From the NCBI RefSeq assembly GCF_001189515.2, contig NZ_CP012069.2:1426001-1490000 (forward strand): DNA of 64,000 nucleotides. The letters are read 5' to 3'. Positions 53,912 through 64,000 of this stretch are shown here, piece after piece. Positions within the stretch are counted from its first letter, which is position 1, and every line of letters begins with the position of its first letter. A model generated the notes under the pieces. That model was given only the letters and a program-made list of their open reading frames with translations, had not been told where the DNA came from and ran no database searches. The stretch comes from Olsenella sp. oral taxon 807. GTDB lineage: Bacteria > Actinomycetota > Coriobacteriia > Coriobacteriales > Atopobiaceae. The translations under genes were made by a program, and so were the position numbers.

Positions 53912-55000
53912 GGACGCGAGGGAGAAGTTGGACATGCAGGGGTGCAGGCAGACGATCTGGGGCGGGTCTTCGGAGGTTCGCGTGGGGCCGATGCCCCAAT
54001 GGGGTTCGGCGGCACTGGCACGTCCAAGAGGAGCTGGCTCAAGCAGGCCCGCCGCGAGAGGATCATCCTCCCGGCACTTCCTTAGCCCGCTGGACGCAGG
54101 CCCGAGCCGTCGCCTGCCCTGGGGGCCTGCGCCCGGCTGCGAAGACCCATGGGCCACCGCCCGCGCGCGGCGGCCGTCTCCGGCGCCATGCGGCATGAGG
54201 CCCTAACCCACGGGGGCGGAGGCGCGCGGGGGACGGCGCCGGGGCCGCGGAGGAGGGACGCGCGGCCTCACGGAGAGGCGCATCCCGGCCCAACGCCTCA
54301 GGGAAAGGAGCAATCCACGGCTCCCACGTCGCGCAGAGCGCGCCTTTCGGTCACGTCGCCGCCCGGGAGGCGTGGGGCGCGACCCCCCGCCAGACTGCGG
54401 GGCACTATGGAAAGTGGCCCAACTGGGCAAACGCGCTCGGGCAACCCCCCGCCAGGCTGCGAGGGGGGTTGCGCCGGGGCCCGCAGGCCCCGGCCTGGGG
54501 CCCGGCCGCGCGGAAAGACGCAGTCTGGGCAGAGGGCCTCGCTGATGGCGTGCCCTGCGTCAGGCCGCAGGCGACCCCGGCGTCACCGTAGGGGCGCCTA
54601 GAGGGCGGGACCGGGCCGGCCCGCAGGCCCCGCCTACCCGTCCGTCCCCTCCGGGGCCGCGCCGGAGGCCTCCAGCCTCGCGCCCACGCAGCTCTAGGGC
54701 GGCGCCGACCAGGCAGAGGGCGCAGAGGCAGATGGTGACCTGCTGGAGGCGGGGGAGGAGGATGTAGTAGCGGTAGTGCTCGGCGATGCCCCGGAGCATG
54801 AGGGCGACCAGGGCCGCGCGCCCCGCCGCTCGAAGCGCCATGCGCCCGCGCCGCGCCGCCTCCCCACCCGACCCCGGGCGCTCGAGGCCGACGAGCAGGG
54901 AGACGGCCGACGCCGCGACGAAGTGGGCAAGGCGCAGGGCCACTCACGCCCGGTCCACGGCATGCCCCACCTGCCCGGCCAGCTTGGCCATCCCGGAGGC
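53912..55000. other. GC-rich region between the DUF285 genes
   Basis: About 1.1 kb, mostly without a credible gene. Short GC-rich hairpins occur (e.g. CCCCCCGCCAG...near 54360-54470). A weak minus-strand frame at 54560-54943 is listed separately. It precedes the hemW fragment. Confidence 0.5.
54560..54943 (-). CDS. Possible small membrane protein, doubtful
   Basis: 127 codons from a GTG that follows a stop directly (TGAGTG). Two hydrophobic stretches (LAHFVAASAVSLLVGL and VTICLCALCLVGAALEL) suggest a membrane protein, but the rest is Arg/Gly/Pro-rich as expected of GC-rich non-coding DNA, there is no SD, and no family is recognised. It may be a decayed gene fragment. Confidence 0.2.
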   Translation of the reverse strand: MALRLAHFVAASAVSLLVGLERPGSGGEAARRGRMALRAAGRAALVALMLRGIAEHYRYYILLPRLQQVTICLCALCLVGAALELRGREAGGLRRGPGGDGRVGGACGPARSRPLGAPTVTPGSPAA

Positions 55001-55115
55001 GTAGAGCTCGTTTGCCACCACGCAGCTCGAGGGGATGCCCGGCGAGAGCCGGGAGCCCAGCATGAGGTCCTCGGCCACCACCTGGTGCTGGATCAGGAAC
55101 TCGAGGTCAAACGAG
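55001..55115 (-). pseudogene. Fragment of the hemW 3' end
   Basis: Reads SFDLEFLIQHQVVAEDLMLG then RLSPGI and VVANELYASG, matching HemW SFDLEFLTLRQAVAEDLMLG, RLMSGV and LLGNELYG in this window. A run of over 20 identical bases (55056-55079 region) confirms common origin with 57210-57235. The stretch between 'SPxLL' and 'GNELYG' of real HemW is deleted. It lies immediately upstream of the second DUF285 gene. Confidence 0.8.
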
Positions 55116-55145
55116 GGCCTCGCTGACCCACGGGTTCACCTGGCG

Positions 55146-55151
55146 TATACT
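55146..55151 (+). promoter_or_regulatory. Candidate -10 of DUF285 gene 2
   Basis: TATACT in TGGCGTATACTTGGCA, 78 bases before the start codon, paired with the identical core before gene 1. Confidence 0.55.
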
Positions 55152-55229
55152 TGGCATGGACCGGGACACGCCCGCGACGTCGCGCACACGGCCCCGGGAC
55201 TGGCCCCGCACGGAGACGGAGGGATGACC

Positions 55230-56864
55230 ATGGACGCATACAGCGACTCCCGGGCAGGGGGAGGCCCGGGGACGACCCCCAGAAGATACGTCCCCACGAT
55301 TCTGCGCGCGGTGACGGCCGTCGCCTGCCTGGCGTTCGTGTGCCTGGCGATCGCAACACTGACCGCGACACCGAGACGGACGGAGGTGACGACCGGCTCC
55401 CTGGGCACCGGCTGCTCCTACACGCTCGACAGGTCCGGCAGGCTCACCATCTACCCCACAGACGGCAGGTCGGGAGAGATGGCCCGCATCTGCGACATAT
55501 GGCCCAGAGACAGCGCCTACTGGGACGACGTCAGGTCGGTGGCCGTCGAGGGGCACGTCATGGCGCCTGCGGACTCCAGCGGCCTCTTCAGTAACTTGCC
55601 CGCAGAGGCCATCGACCTCTCGGGGCTCGACACATCACAGGTGACGGACATGAGTGACCTGTTCTGGGGCTGCTCCTCGCTCTCCTCCCTCGACCTCTCG
55701 GGGCTCGACACATCACAGGTGACGGACATGAAGGTTATGTTCTCCCACTGCTCGTCGCTCTCGTCCCTCGACCTCTCGGGCCTCGACACCTCAAAGGTGA
55801 CGGACATGGATTCCATGTTCTCCCACTGCTCGTCGCTCTCGTCCCTCGACCTCTCGGGCCTCGACACCTCAAAGGTGACGGACATGGGGTCCATGTTCTC
55901 CGGCTGCTCTGCGCTCTCGTCCCTCGACCTCTCGGGGCTCAACACTTCAAAGGTCACGGACATGGGGGAGATGTTCTCCGGCTGTACCGCGCTCCCCTCC
56001 CTCGACCTCTCGCGCCTCGACACGTCGCAGGTCACGCGCATGTGGGGCATGTTCTCCGGCTGCTCATCGCTCACCTCCCTCGACCTCTTGGGGCTCGACA
56101 CGTCGCAGGTCACGACCATGGGGGAGATGTTCTCGGGCTGCATATCGCTCTCGTCCCTCGACCTGTCGCGCCTCGACACCTCGCGGGTGACGAACATGAA
56201 GTCCATGTTCGGAAGCTGCTCCTCACTCTCGTCCCTGGACCTCTCGGGCCTCCACACGTCACAGGTCACGGACATGGGGTCCATGTTCTCGGGCTGCTCA
56301 TCGCTCTCGTCCCTCGGCCTCTCGGGACTCGACACGTCGCAGGTCACGGACATGAACGGCATGTTTATCGACTGTCTTGCGCTCACCGCCCTCGACCTCT
56401 CGGGGCTTGACACGTCGAGGGTTGAGAACATGTGGGGCATGTTCGAGGGCTGCTCCACGCTCGCCTCCCTCAACCTCTCCGGCATCGACACATCAAGGGT
56501 CCAGGACATGGGCCACATGTTCTCCGGTTGCTCGTCTCTCGCTTCCCTCGACCTCTCGCGCCTCGATACCTCGCGAGTCGCGTACATGAACGGCATGTTC
56601 AAGGGCTGCTCCACGCTCTCCTCTCTCGACCTCTCGCGCCTCGACACCTCGCAGGTCACGTACATGAACGACATGTTTGAGGGTTGCTCGTCTCTTACCT
56701 CCCTCGATCTTTCCGGCTTTGACACGTCGAGGGTCCGAAACATGCGTGGCATGTTCGAAGGCTGCTCGTCGCTCGTCTCAGTAACGATCGGGGAGAAAGG
56801 CGGCAGCATCCTCTCTACTGAACGGAGCACAGGCCTTCCCGAAGGGGTAGGCAACATGAGGTAG
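55230..56864 (+). CDS. DUF285/BspA-like repeat protein 2
   Basis: 544 residues, paralogue of the 51881 gene. Membrane helix at about 25-48 (ILRAVTAVACLAFVCLAIAT), the same GTGCSYTLDRSGRLTIYP domain, then 15 DUF285 repeats, more uniform than in protein 1 (mostly LSGLDTS). The C-terminal domain is cut: the frame stops at TAG where protein 1 has a Trp codon (GWGWHS), and downstream bases still align with the missing part and contain a second Trp-to-TAG change. ATG 55230 with GGAGGG is preferred over ATG 55224. It points toward hemW, 111 bases away. Confidence 0.86.
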   Translation: MDAYSDSRAGGGPGTTPRRYVPTILRAVTAVACLAFVCLAIATLTATPRRTEVTTGSLGTGCSYTLDRSGRLTIYPTDGRSGEMARICDIWPRDSAYWDDVRSVAVEGHVMAPADSSGLFSNLPAEAIDLSGLDTSQVTDMSDLFWGCSSLSSLDLSGLDTSQVTDMKVMFSHCSSLSSLDLSGLDTSKVTDMDSMFSHCSSLSSLDLSGLDTSKVTDMGSMFSGCSALSSLDLSGLNTSKVTDMGEMFSGCTALPSLDLSRLDTSQVTRMWGMFSGCSSLTSLDLLGLDTSQVTTMGEMFSGCISLSSLDLSRLDTSRVTNMKSMFGSCSSLSSLDLSGLHTSQVTDMGSMFSGCSSLSSLGLSGLDTSQVTDMNGMFIDCLALTALDLSGLDTSRVENMWGMFEGCSTLASLNLSGIDTSRVQDMGHMFSGCSSLASLDLSRLDTSRVAYMNGMFKGCSTLSSLDLSRLDTSQVTYMNDMFEGCSSLTSLDLSGFDTSRVRNMRGMFEGCSSLVSVTIGEKGGSILSTERSTGLPEGVGNMR

Positions 56865-56975
56865 CGCTCCGCAAGGGACCGAAGGTAGATCACGCAAGAG
56901 CTAAGTCTTCATCCGACCGCCAGGGGATCGCGGACGCTGTCAAGGGCCTTTGCCACAAGAGGGGACCCTCCCTCC

Positions 56976-58274
56976 TTACGCAAGGCTACTCGTCACAAGG
57001 ACGTCGCCCTCAGAAAGCCCCCAGAGGGCCCCGTAGAGCTCGTTGCCCAAAAGCCAGCCTTGCTCGGTTGGAACGAGTGCCCCTGTGGCATCGCTGCGGG
57101 CGAGGTCCATGTCCGTGACCTCACGAACGCAGCCGTCCACGGCAGCCGGACCCATGACCTCACGGGCAAGGGCGAGAAGCCTGGGAGAGACGCCCGACAT
57201 GAGTCGGGCACCCAGCATGAGGTCCTCGGCCACCGCCTGGCGCAGGGTCAAAAACTCAAGGTCAAACGAGAGGACAGAGATGCCCTGTCCCTCACAGACC
57301 TCCCTTCGCCCGCTCCTCACGCGCAGCCGCACGCGACGGCAGCCGTCGGGCGCTGGCGGCAACTGGGGGCAAGCGCTCCTCAGCAGCCCATAGCCGGCGC
57401 ACGTGAGCATGCTCGAGGCGCCCGTGCCCAGGCCGAGGTACGCCCGTCCCGTCCAGTAGCACAGATTGTGCCTGCATTCCCTACCCGGCCTGGCGTAGCT
57501 CGCGACCTCGTAGCGAGAGAGACCCCGGCTACCCAAGAAGTCTTGAGCCTCTCGCATGCGAACGGCCTGGACGTCACTGTCGTTCCATGTCGGCACAGCG
57601 TCACCGACGCGACGGGCAAGGGCCGTCCCCTCCTCTATCGACAGCGGATAGACGCTCACGTGGGCCACACCCAGGGAGGCCACGCCCTCAAGCGAGCGCA
57701 GCCAACCCTGCCTCGTCTGCAGCGGAATGGCACACATGAGGTCACAGGAGACGTCGAGCCCACTTGCCACGGCAGCCTCGAGGCGCTTGAGCGCAACGTC
57801 CGCCGTGTGGGCACGGCCCAGCGCCGCCAGCTCGGCGTCGTCCAGGCTCTGAACTCCCATCGAGACACGGGTCGCACCGGACTGGACAAGAGCACAGAGC
57901 AGCTCGTCGCTGAGCGACTCTGGGTTGGCCTCACAGCTCAGCTCTACAAGCTCAGGGCAGAGCTCCCTGACGCGTGAGACGAGTCGCCCCAGGAGCGTCG
58001 GCCCAAGCAGGCTCGGCGTTCCACCACCCACGTAGGCCGTGCGCACGCCGTCAAGGAGTCCGAAGGCGGCCACCTCGTCGAGTTGGGCCATGAGCGAGCG
58101 CACATAGCGTCCCATGATGGCGTCATCAGCCCGCGTTGCCCACGAGGCGAAGTCGCAGTATGCGCACTTGCTCGAGCAGAAGGGAATATGCAGGTAGAGC
58201 GCCGAGACACTCGGTGGCCGGTAGCGATCCTCCCAGGCCGTACCGATCGCCTCACTAGGCACCTTGCACCTCAT
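56976..58274 (-). CDS. hemW: HemW, radical-SAM heme chaperone-like protein
   Basis: 432 residues. ALYLHIPFCSSKCAYCDF gives the CxxxCxxC cluster (Cys33, 37, 40). VGGGTPSLL and SCEANPESL follow, with the HemN C-terminal domain. The lack of the extra N-terminal features of HemN supports HemW (heme delivery, not coproporphyrinogen oxidation). The start ATG overlaps the dus stop (ATGA). Its 3' end has been copied to 55001-55115. lepA-hemW is a conserved pair, here with dus between. Confidence 0.9.
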   Translation of the reverse strand: MRCKVPSEAIGTAWEDRYRPPSVSALYLHIPFCSSKCAYCDFASWATRADDAIMGRYVRSLMAQLDEVAAFGLLDGVRTAYVGGGTPSLLGPTLLGRLVSRVRELCPELVELSCEANPESLSDELLCALVQSGATRVSMGVQSLDDAELAALGRAHTADVALKRLEAAVASGLDVSCDLMCAIPLQTRQGWLRSLEGVASLGVAHVSVYPLSIEEGTALARRVGDAVPTWNDSDVQAVRMREAQDFLGSRGLSRYEVASYARPGRECRHNLCYWTGRAYLGLGTGASSMLTCAGYGLLRSACPQLPPAPDGCRRVRLRVRSGRREVCEGQGISVLSFDLEFLTLRQAVAEDLMLGARLMSGVSPRLLALAREVMGPAAVDGCVREVTDMDLARSDATGALVPTEQGWLLGNELYGALWGLSEGDVLVTSSLA

Positions 58275-59334
58275 CCCACACGTTCGCCGTCGGAGCGTAC
58301 GTCCGCGCACAGGGAAAGGAACTCATCCAACGTCGTGCAGGACATAGCGCGGTTTCTCCACATCGCCGCACGCGGCAGTCCCCTCAAGTACCAGCCTGCG
58401 ATGCTCCGACCCCTCGCCAGGTGCGCACCCGTCGCCTCGAGGAGCCTAAGTTGCAGCTCCAGTGCGGCAATACGCTGCTCGAACGTGGGACACGTCGGCT
58501 CGCCCCCCGCAAGAAGCTCTCGGGCATGCGAGAAGATCCACGGATTTCCATAGGAGCCCCGCGCGACCATAACGGCGCAGGCTCCCGTCTTGCGCAGCAT
58601 GCGGACCGCCGCCCTGCAGTCCAGGACGTCTCCCGATCCGATGGTGGGAATCCCCACGGCCGAGGCGACCCGCGAGATGGCACCCCAGTCGGCCTTCCCA
58701 TGGTAGAGCTGGGACGCCGTGCGGCCGTGGACGGCGATCGCAGAGACACCCGCCTGCTCCATCCGCCGCGCGAACGCAGGCGCGATCTCCTCCCCGACGC
58801 GTCGTCCACAGCGGATCTTACAAGTCACGGGCACCTGAGTCTCGGCCAAACACGCCCGGACGATCGAGGCGGCACGTTCGGGCTCGTCGAGCAGGGCAGA
58901 CCCCTCTCCCCTGCTTGTGACCTTGCGCACGGGACAGGCCATGTTGATGTCGATGAGTGCCAGGCGCTCCCCCAGACGCTCGGCAACGGCGGCGGTCGCC
59001 TCGCGAAACTGCTCGGGCCTACTCCCGAAGAGCTGTACCGCCAGCTCCGTCTCGCCCCTGGCGGGAAGCGCAAGCTCCCAAGTCTTGGCACCGCCGTAGT
59101 GGATGCCCGCCACGGAGACCATCTCGCTATAGGCGAGTGCTGCCCCGCCCGCGCGGGCCACGAGGCGCCAGGCACCGTCCGTGACGCCCGCCATAGGCGC
59201 CATGAGAAAGGGGTTGTGCGCGAGGCGCTCCGCCAGCGTCCCCGAGGCGGGAAAGCCCTCGACCACAGGCAAGAGCCCTGCGGCGGGTGCGTAGGCGCAG
59301 AGCAGCTCGTCTGGCCTGGGACCCGTCTGAGACC

Positions 59335-59338
<4 letters not shown>
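58271..59338 (-). CDS. tRNA-dihydrouridine synthase (DusB-like)
   Basis: 355 residues. FMN barrel with [15 protein letters not shown], the catalytic-loop segment [20 protein letters not shown] (Cys as acid), KIRCGRRVG, and [17 protein letters not shown]. It reduces uridines in tRNA D-loops with NADPH. Overlaps lepA by 4 bases and hemW by 4 bases, a tightly coupled trio. Confidence 0.9.
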
Positions 59339-61146
<1,808 letters not shown>

Positions 61147-61289
61147 GGCGACGATGATAGCGCAAGTCATCCCTTGCGTGCTACACTTCGATGGTTGGTC
61201 TCGCCGTGTCGGGCACGGATACCCCACATCCGCGCCCTCGCAAGCCAAGGGCCCACAGAGGCAGAGACAGTGTTCGAAAGGATTCGCAC

Positions 61290-61553
61290 GTGGCAAACAT
61301 CAAGTCGCAGAAGAAGCGCATCATCACCGCCGAGAAGGCGCGCGTCCGCAACAAGGCGGTGCGCTCCGAGCTCAAGACCGCCATCAAGAAGGTCCGCAGG
61401 GCCGTCGAGGAAGAGGACGCCCAGGCCGCCCAGGAACTTGCCAACAAGGCTGGTCGCCTCCTGGACAAGGCAGCCTCAAAGGGCATCATCCACAAGAACC
61501 AGGCCGCCCAGCGCAAGAGCGGCGCGCAGAGGCTCGTCAACACGCTGAGCTGA
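61290..61553 (+). CDS. rpsT: 30S ribosomal protein S20
   Basis: 87 residues from a GTG start (GAAAGGA upstream). Begins (M)[20 protein letters not shown] and has the typical Lys/Ala-rich helices ([20 protein letters not shown]). S20 binds 16S rRNA. The GTG at 61290 was chosen because MANIKSQ is the universal S20 N-terminus. Divergent from lepA, the conserved rpsT/lepA layout. Confidence 0.95.
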   Translation: MANIKSQKKRIITAEKARVRNKAVRSELKTAIKKVRRAVEEEDAQAAQELANKAGRLLDKAASKGIIHKNQAAQRKSGAQRLVNTLS

Positions 61554-61574
61554 CTGACGGCGCAAACGCGCTGT

Positions 61575-61613
61575 CTTGCCACGTGTCCCGCAACCTGCGA
61601 GGCACGTGGCAAG
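61575..61613 (+). terminator. rpsT hairpin terminator
   Basis: CTTGCCACGTG (61575-61585) pairs perfectly with CACGTGGCAAG (61603-61613) around a 17-base loop, 21 bases after the rpsT stop. Only a weak T-run follows (GCTTTGCT). Confidence 0.6.
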
Positions 61614-61646
61614 GAGGCGCTTTGCTAGCGCGTGCGGTATGAGGTC

Positions 61647-62723
61647 CTACCGATCCCTGACGACCATGCAGATCCCACAAAGTTCATCCTCATCCTTGTC
61701 AAAGATGAGGACGAGGCCGTAATCTGCGTTGCCGCCATCCCACATGATGGCTCTTTGCGTATAGGTGTAGTCATCGTACTGCTTCTCGCTGGTCACGTCT
61801 TGCACTGGTCGTGCGGGTATGGCGTCCTTTGCCTGGTCGGGTGACGTCCCACACAACCTGATGCCGCCGGCGATCTCGAAGTCAGGATAGCTGAGACCGC
61901 TATGGAGCGCAACGAAAACAATGAGGCTGGTGACCTTGCGGTCTTGGATGTCTGATGCAGCTGACGTCTTATTGGTAACGCCTAGCATCAGAAGCACGTC
62001 CCCACGATCGCCGTACGAGGGATGGTGCAGGAAGATGGGTGTCTGATCCCGAAGGTCGATTTGGGTGTTCGCGGCCGTCATGGACTCGTCAACCGTCCAG
62101 CCCGTCTGCTCCATGAACTCCCCTGCGGTGAAGGAACCCATCGTGAACTTGTGGCCATCTATCGAGAACTCCTGGTCCCTCCAGTTGGAGGATATGCCGT
62201 TATCATCTGTCGGCTGGTCCGGGGCGCCTGCCGCCCCGGCATCTGCGCTTCCCGTCCCGTTCCCAGCCTTCGGGTCGCCATCGGCAGGCGGGACGTTCGC
62301 TGCGATGTCCGCATCCTGCCCCGAGCGATCGGTATCAGAGGCACCGAGCCCAGACCTCCCGTCCTGGGAGCTGAGACCCTCACCGCCGACATCCTGGACA
62401 CGCGCTGTATTGTATGCACGGCCGACCAGGATGCACCCCAAGAACATGACAAGGCACACGATGGCGATGGCGGCAGATGAGTTGCGATTGCCAGGCCTCC
62501 CGTAGGCACTGGTGTCCCGTGCGTCCCACGCATAGGCACTCGAGGGCCATGCCGCGTTCGGGCCTTGGCCGGACAATGCGGGCTGGGGCTCCTGTCGCAG
62601 GGGCGCTCCCGTGCTCAGGACGTCCTCCAGGCCTCCCAGTGAATCATCACGCATGCTCGCACCGCATGAGGGACAGTGGGACCTGCCCACCCCAACCTCC
62701 ACTCCGCAGTAAGGACACCTCAT
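61647..62723 (-). CDS. Zinc-ribbon single-pass membrane protein A
   Basis: 358 residues. N-terminal zinc ribbon (CPYCGVEVGVG then CPSCGASM), a linker, one membrane helix at about 87-105 (AIAIVCLVMFLGCILVG), an Asp/Gly/Ser-rich linker, then an outer domain starting NWRDQEFSIDGHKFTMGSF and ending near VLIFDKDEDELCGICMV. ATG 62723 is chosen because the ribbon starts there and the upstream frame is not protein-like. The outer domain is homologous to the next gene. Function unknown. Confidence 0.75.
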   Translation of the reverse strand: MRCPYCGVEVGVGRSHCPSCGASMRDDSLGGLEDVLSTGAPLRQEPQPALSGQGPNAAWPSSAYAWDARDTSAYGRPGNRNSSAAIAIVCLVMFLGCILVGRAYNTARVQDVGGEGLSSQDGRSGLGASDTDRSGQDADIAANVPPADGDPKAGNGTGSADAGAAGAPDQPTDDNGISSNWRDQEFSIDGHKFTMGSFTAGEFMEQTGWTVDESMTAANTQIDLRDQTPIFLHHPSYGDRGDVLLMLGVTNKTSAASDIQDRKVTSLIVFVALHSGLSYPDFEIAGGIRLCGTSPDQAKDAIPARPVQDVTSEKQYDDYTYTQRAIMWDGGNADYGLVLIFDKDEDELCGICMVVRDR

Positions 62724-62898
62724 CCCAACCACCCCTCTCGCACAGGAACCGTATTGGTCGCTTGGGTGCACCGAAAGCCCGCATGGGGACTTGCGGCCCT
62801 CTGCCCGATCCTGTAGGACGCTTTGCCGATTATAGCAGGATCGGGTCCAACGGGAAGCGGCAGTCACAGGCGCGCCCTCGCGAGTGAGGGCGCAGGCA

Positions 62899-64000
62899 TC
62901 AGTTTGGGGTCACGAGGCTTGACCTCATGGCAAGCTCTATCATGTAGAGCTTGCCATCGGCGCCCTCATCAAAGCTGAGGGCAAGGCCTCGCTGCATGTT
63001 GTCATCTCTCCAGGTGATGACCCTGCGTTTGAGACTGTATTTGGAGAGGTCCACCTCGCTGACCGAATCCTGTGTGGGCTCAGTGTGTACGAGGCCTGTT
63101 GCCTGGTCGGCCAAGGTAGCGCACAGCTTGATGCCCCCAGCGATCTCGAAGTCGGGGTAGTCGGAAGCCTCATGGGGCAAGACGCCCACGGAGAGATTGG
63201 TAACGACGCAGTCACGGAGGCTTGCCGAAGATAATCCCGCGTTGGTGGCACTTATCGCCACAAGCACATCCTCGTAGCTGTACGCGGGATTTTGCAGGGC
63301 AATGGACGTCGGACCCTGACCAGGTCCGAACTGGGCATCGGTAGGCGTACCAGATCCGTCGACCGTCCAACCTGTCTGGTCCATGAACTCGCCGACGGTG
63401 AAGGTACCAAGCCTAAACCTATGGCCATTCATCACAAACTCCTGGTCTCTCCAGTCAGGAGAAATGTCATCTACCGACTGGGCCGGGGCACCCACATCTA
63501 CAGGGGACCCAACAGCTCCCGAGGGCGCGTCCGACGGCGACTCGCCTGTGGCCTTGGAAGGTGAGTCACCGGCAGCGGGAACGTCGATCCTGGCCATCCC
63601 GTACTGAGACCTGAGATCCTCGTCACTGAGGCCCCTAATATGCCCGTTGGCATAGGCACTCCCAAGCAGGACACCGATAAGCAGGAACACTACGGCCCCT
63701 ACGATGCCGGGGACGATCAGGTCACCTTGGCGGACCAGCCCCTTGGGAGCCTGGGCATCCCTCACGGCCCGGTCGCCCGCAACCTGCTCACCGACACTCA
63801 CGGCCCGCACCGCGCTCGCCTTTTGAGCCTTTTGACCACGTGATGTGTCCCGAGAGTTCAAGCTCAGACGCTCAGACGAATCCTCCGATCCAGAACGCTC
63901 CTCAGATGACACGTCAAGGGCGTACGGCCTGTGTCCGACGCCCTCACTCCACGAGCTCGGCTGCGGTGACATGATGGCAGGACTGAAAGACGACTGCGAC
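62899..64000 (-). CDS. Single-pass membrane protein B, probably 5'-truncated by the window
   Basis: At least 357 residues. One membrane helix (VPGIVGAVVFLLIGVLLGSA) and an outer domain (WRDQEFVMNGHRFRLGTF, VGEFMDQTGWTVDG, YPDFEIAGGIKLC) matching the gene at 61647-62723. The ATG at 63972 has no SD, and the frame stays open to base 64000, so the N-terminus, possibly with a zinc ribbon as in A, may lie outside the window. Function unknown. Confidence 0.72.
   Translation of the reverse strand, partial: SQSSFSPAIMSPQPSSWSEGVGHRPYALDVSSEERSGSEDSSERLSLNSRDTSRGQKAQKASAVRAVSVGEQVAGDRAVRDAQAPKGLVRQGDLIVPGIVGAVVFLLIGVLLGSAYANGHIRGLSDEDLRSQYGMARIDVPAAGDSPSKATGESPSDAPSGAVGSPVDVGAPAQSVDDISPDWRDQEFVMNGHRFRLGTFTVGEFMDQTGWTVDGSGTPTDAQFGPGQGPTSIALQNPAYSYEDVLVAISATNAGLSSASLRDCVVTNLSVGVLPHEASDYPDFEIAGGIKLCATLADQATGLVHTEPTQDSVSEVDLSKYSLKRRVITWRDDNMQRGLALSFDEGADGKLYMIELAMRSSLVTPN

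Overview
The window looks like the chromosome of a Coriobacteriia actinobacterium, most likely an Atopobiaceae/Olsenella-type organism. Pointers are the high-GC coding sequence, a Gram-positive/actinobacterial SOS box in the recA promoter, a non-sporulating context that still carries spoVS and ribonucleases Y and J, and large DUF285 (BspA-like) surface-type proteins. The genus is an inference from gene content. No rRNA, tRNA or CRISPR array was found.

Layout. 1-7.4 kb: the tail of apt, a ClC antiporter, trxB, an NCS2 purine permease, the nrdR-dut pair, and divergent lexA followed by a DUF1624 membrane protein. 7.4-9.3 kb: GC-rich non-coding DNA with a 26-bp-arm palindrome and a palindromic repeat array. 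9.3-27.4 kb: a long minus-strand housekeeping block reading rnj-ftsK-rodZ-like-yajQ-rimO-pgsA-cinA, then recA-recX, then rny-GHKL ATPase-spoVS-miaB-miaA-hflX. mutS and mutL, often found between miaB and miaA in other bacteria, are absent here. 27.7-30.3 kb: three zinc-ribbon proteins, two of them tandem paralogues. 30.5-34.6 kb: rpsO-pnp flanked by two more repeat arrays. 34.6-42.8 kb: minus-strand dnaJ(membrane type)-dnaJ-mtaB-phoH-ybeY-dgkA-era-recO, into which a HepT/MntA toxin-antitoxin pair has been inserted between era and recO, with an 82-bp duplication of the recO 5' end.

42.8-57 kb is an accessory island lying between dnaJ and hemW, where hrcA-grpE-dnaK would be expected in many genomes. 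It holds four decayed insertion sequences (ISL3-, IS5-, IS110- and IS4-type), a DUF3592 membrane protein, a flavodoxin-like reductase with a TetR regulator, and two DUF285 repeat proteins separated by a broken copy of the hemW 3' end. 57-61.6 kb returns to housekeeping genes (lepA-dus-hemW, divergent rpsT), and the window ends in two related zinc-ribbon/membrane proteins.

The most unusual signals are: (1) IS elements whose interiors are extremely GC-rich and degenerate while their terminal repeats are almost perfect; (2) three arrays of CACTGCCACT-type palindromes, each just past the 3' end of an operon; (3) the TA insertion that copied the start of recO and kept the era/recO junction sequence on both sides; (4) a tandem duplication of a DUF285 gene together with a piece of hemW; and (5) a DnaJ protein whose C-terminal half is replaced by membrane helices.
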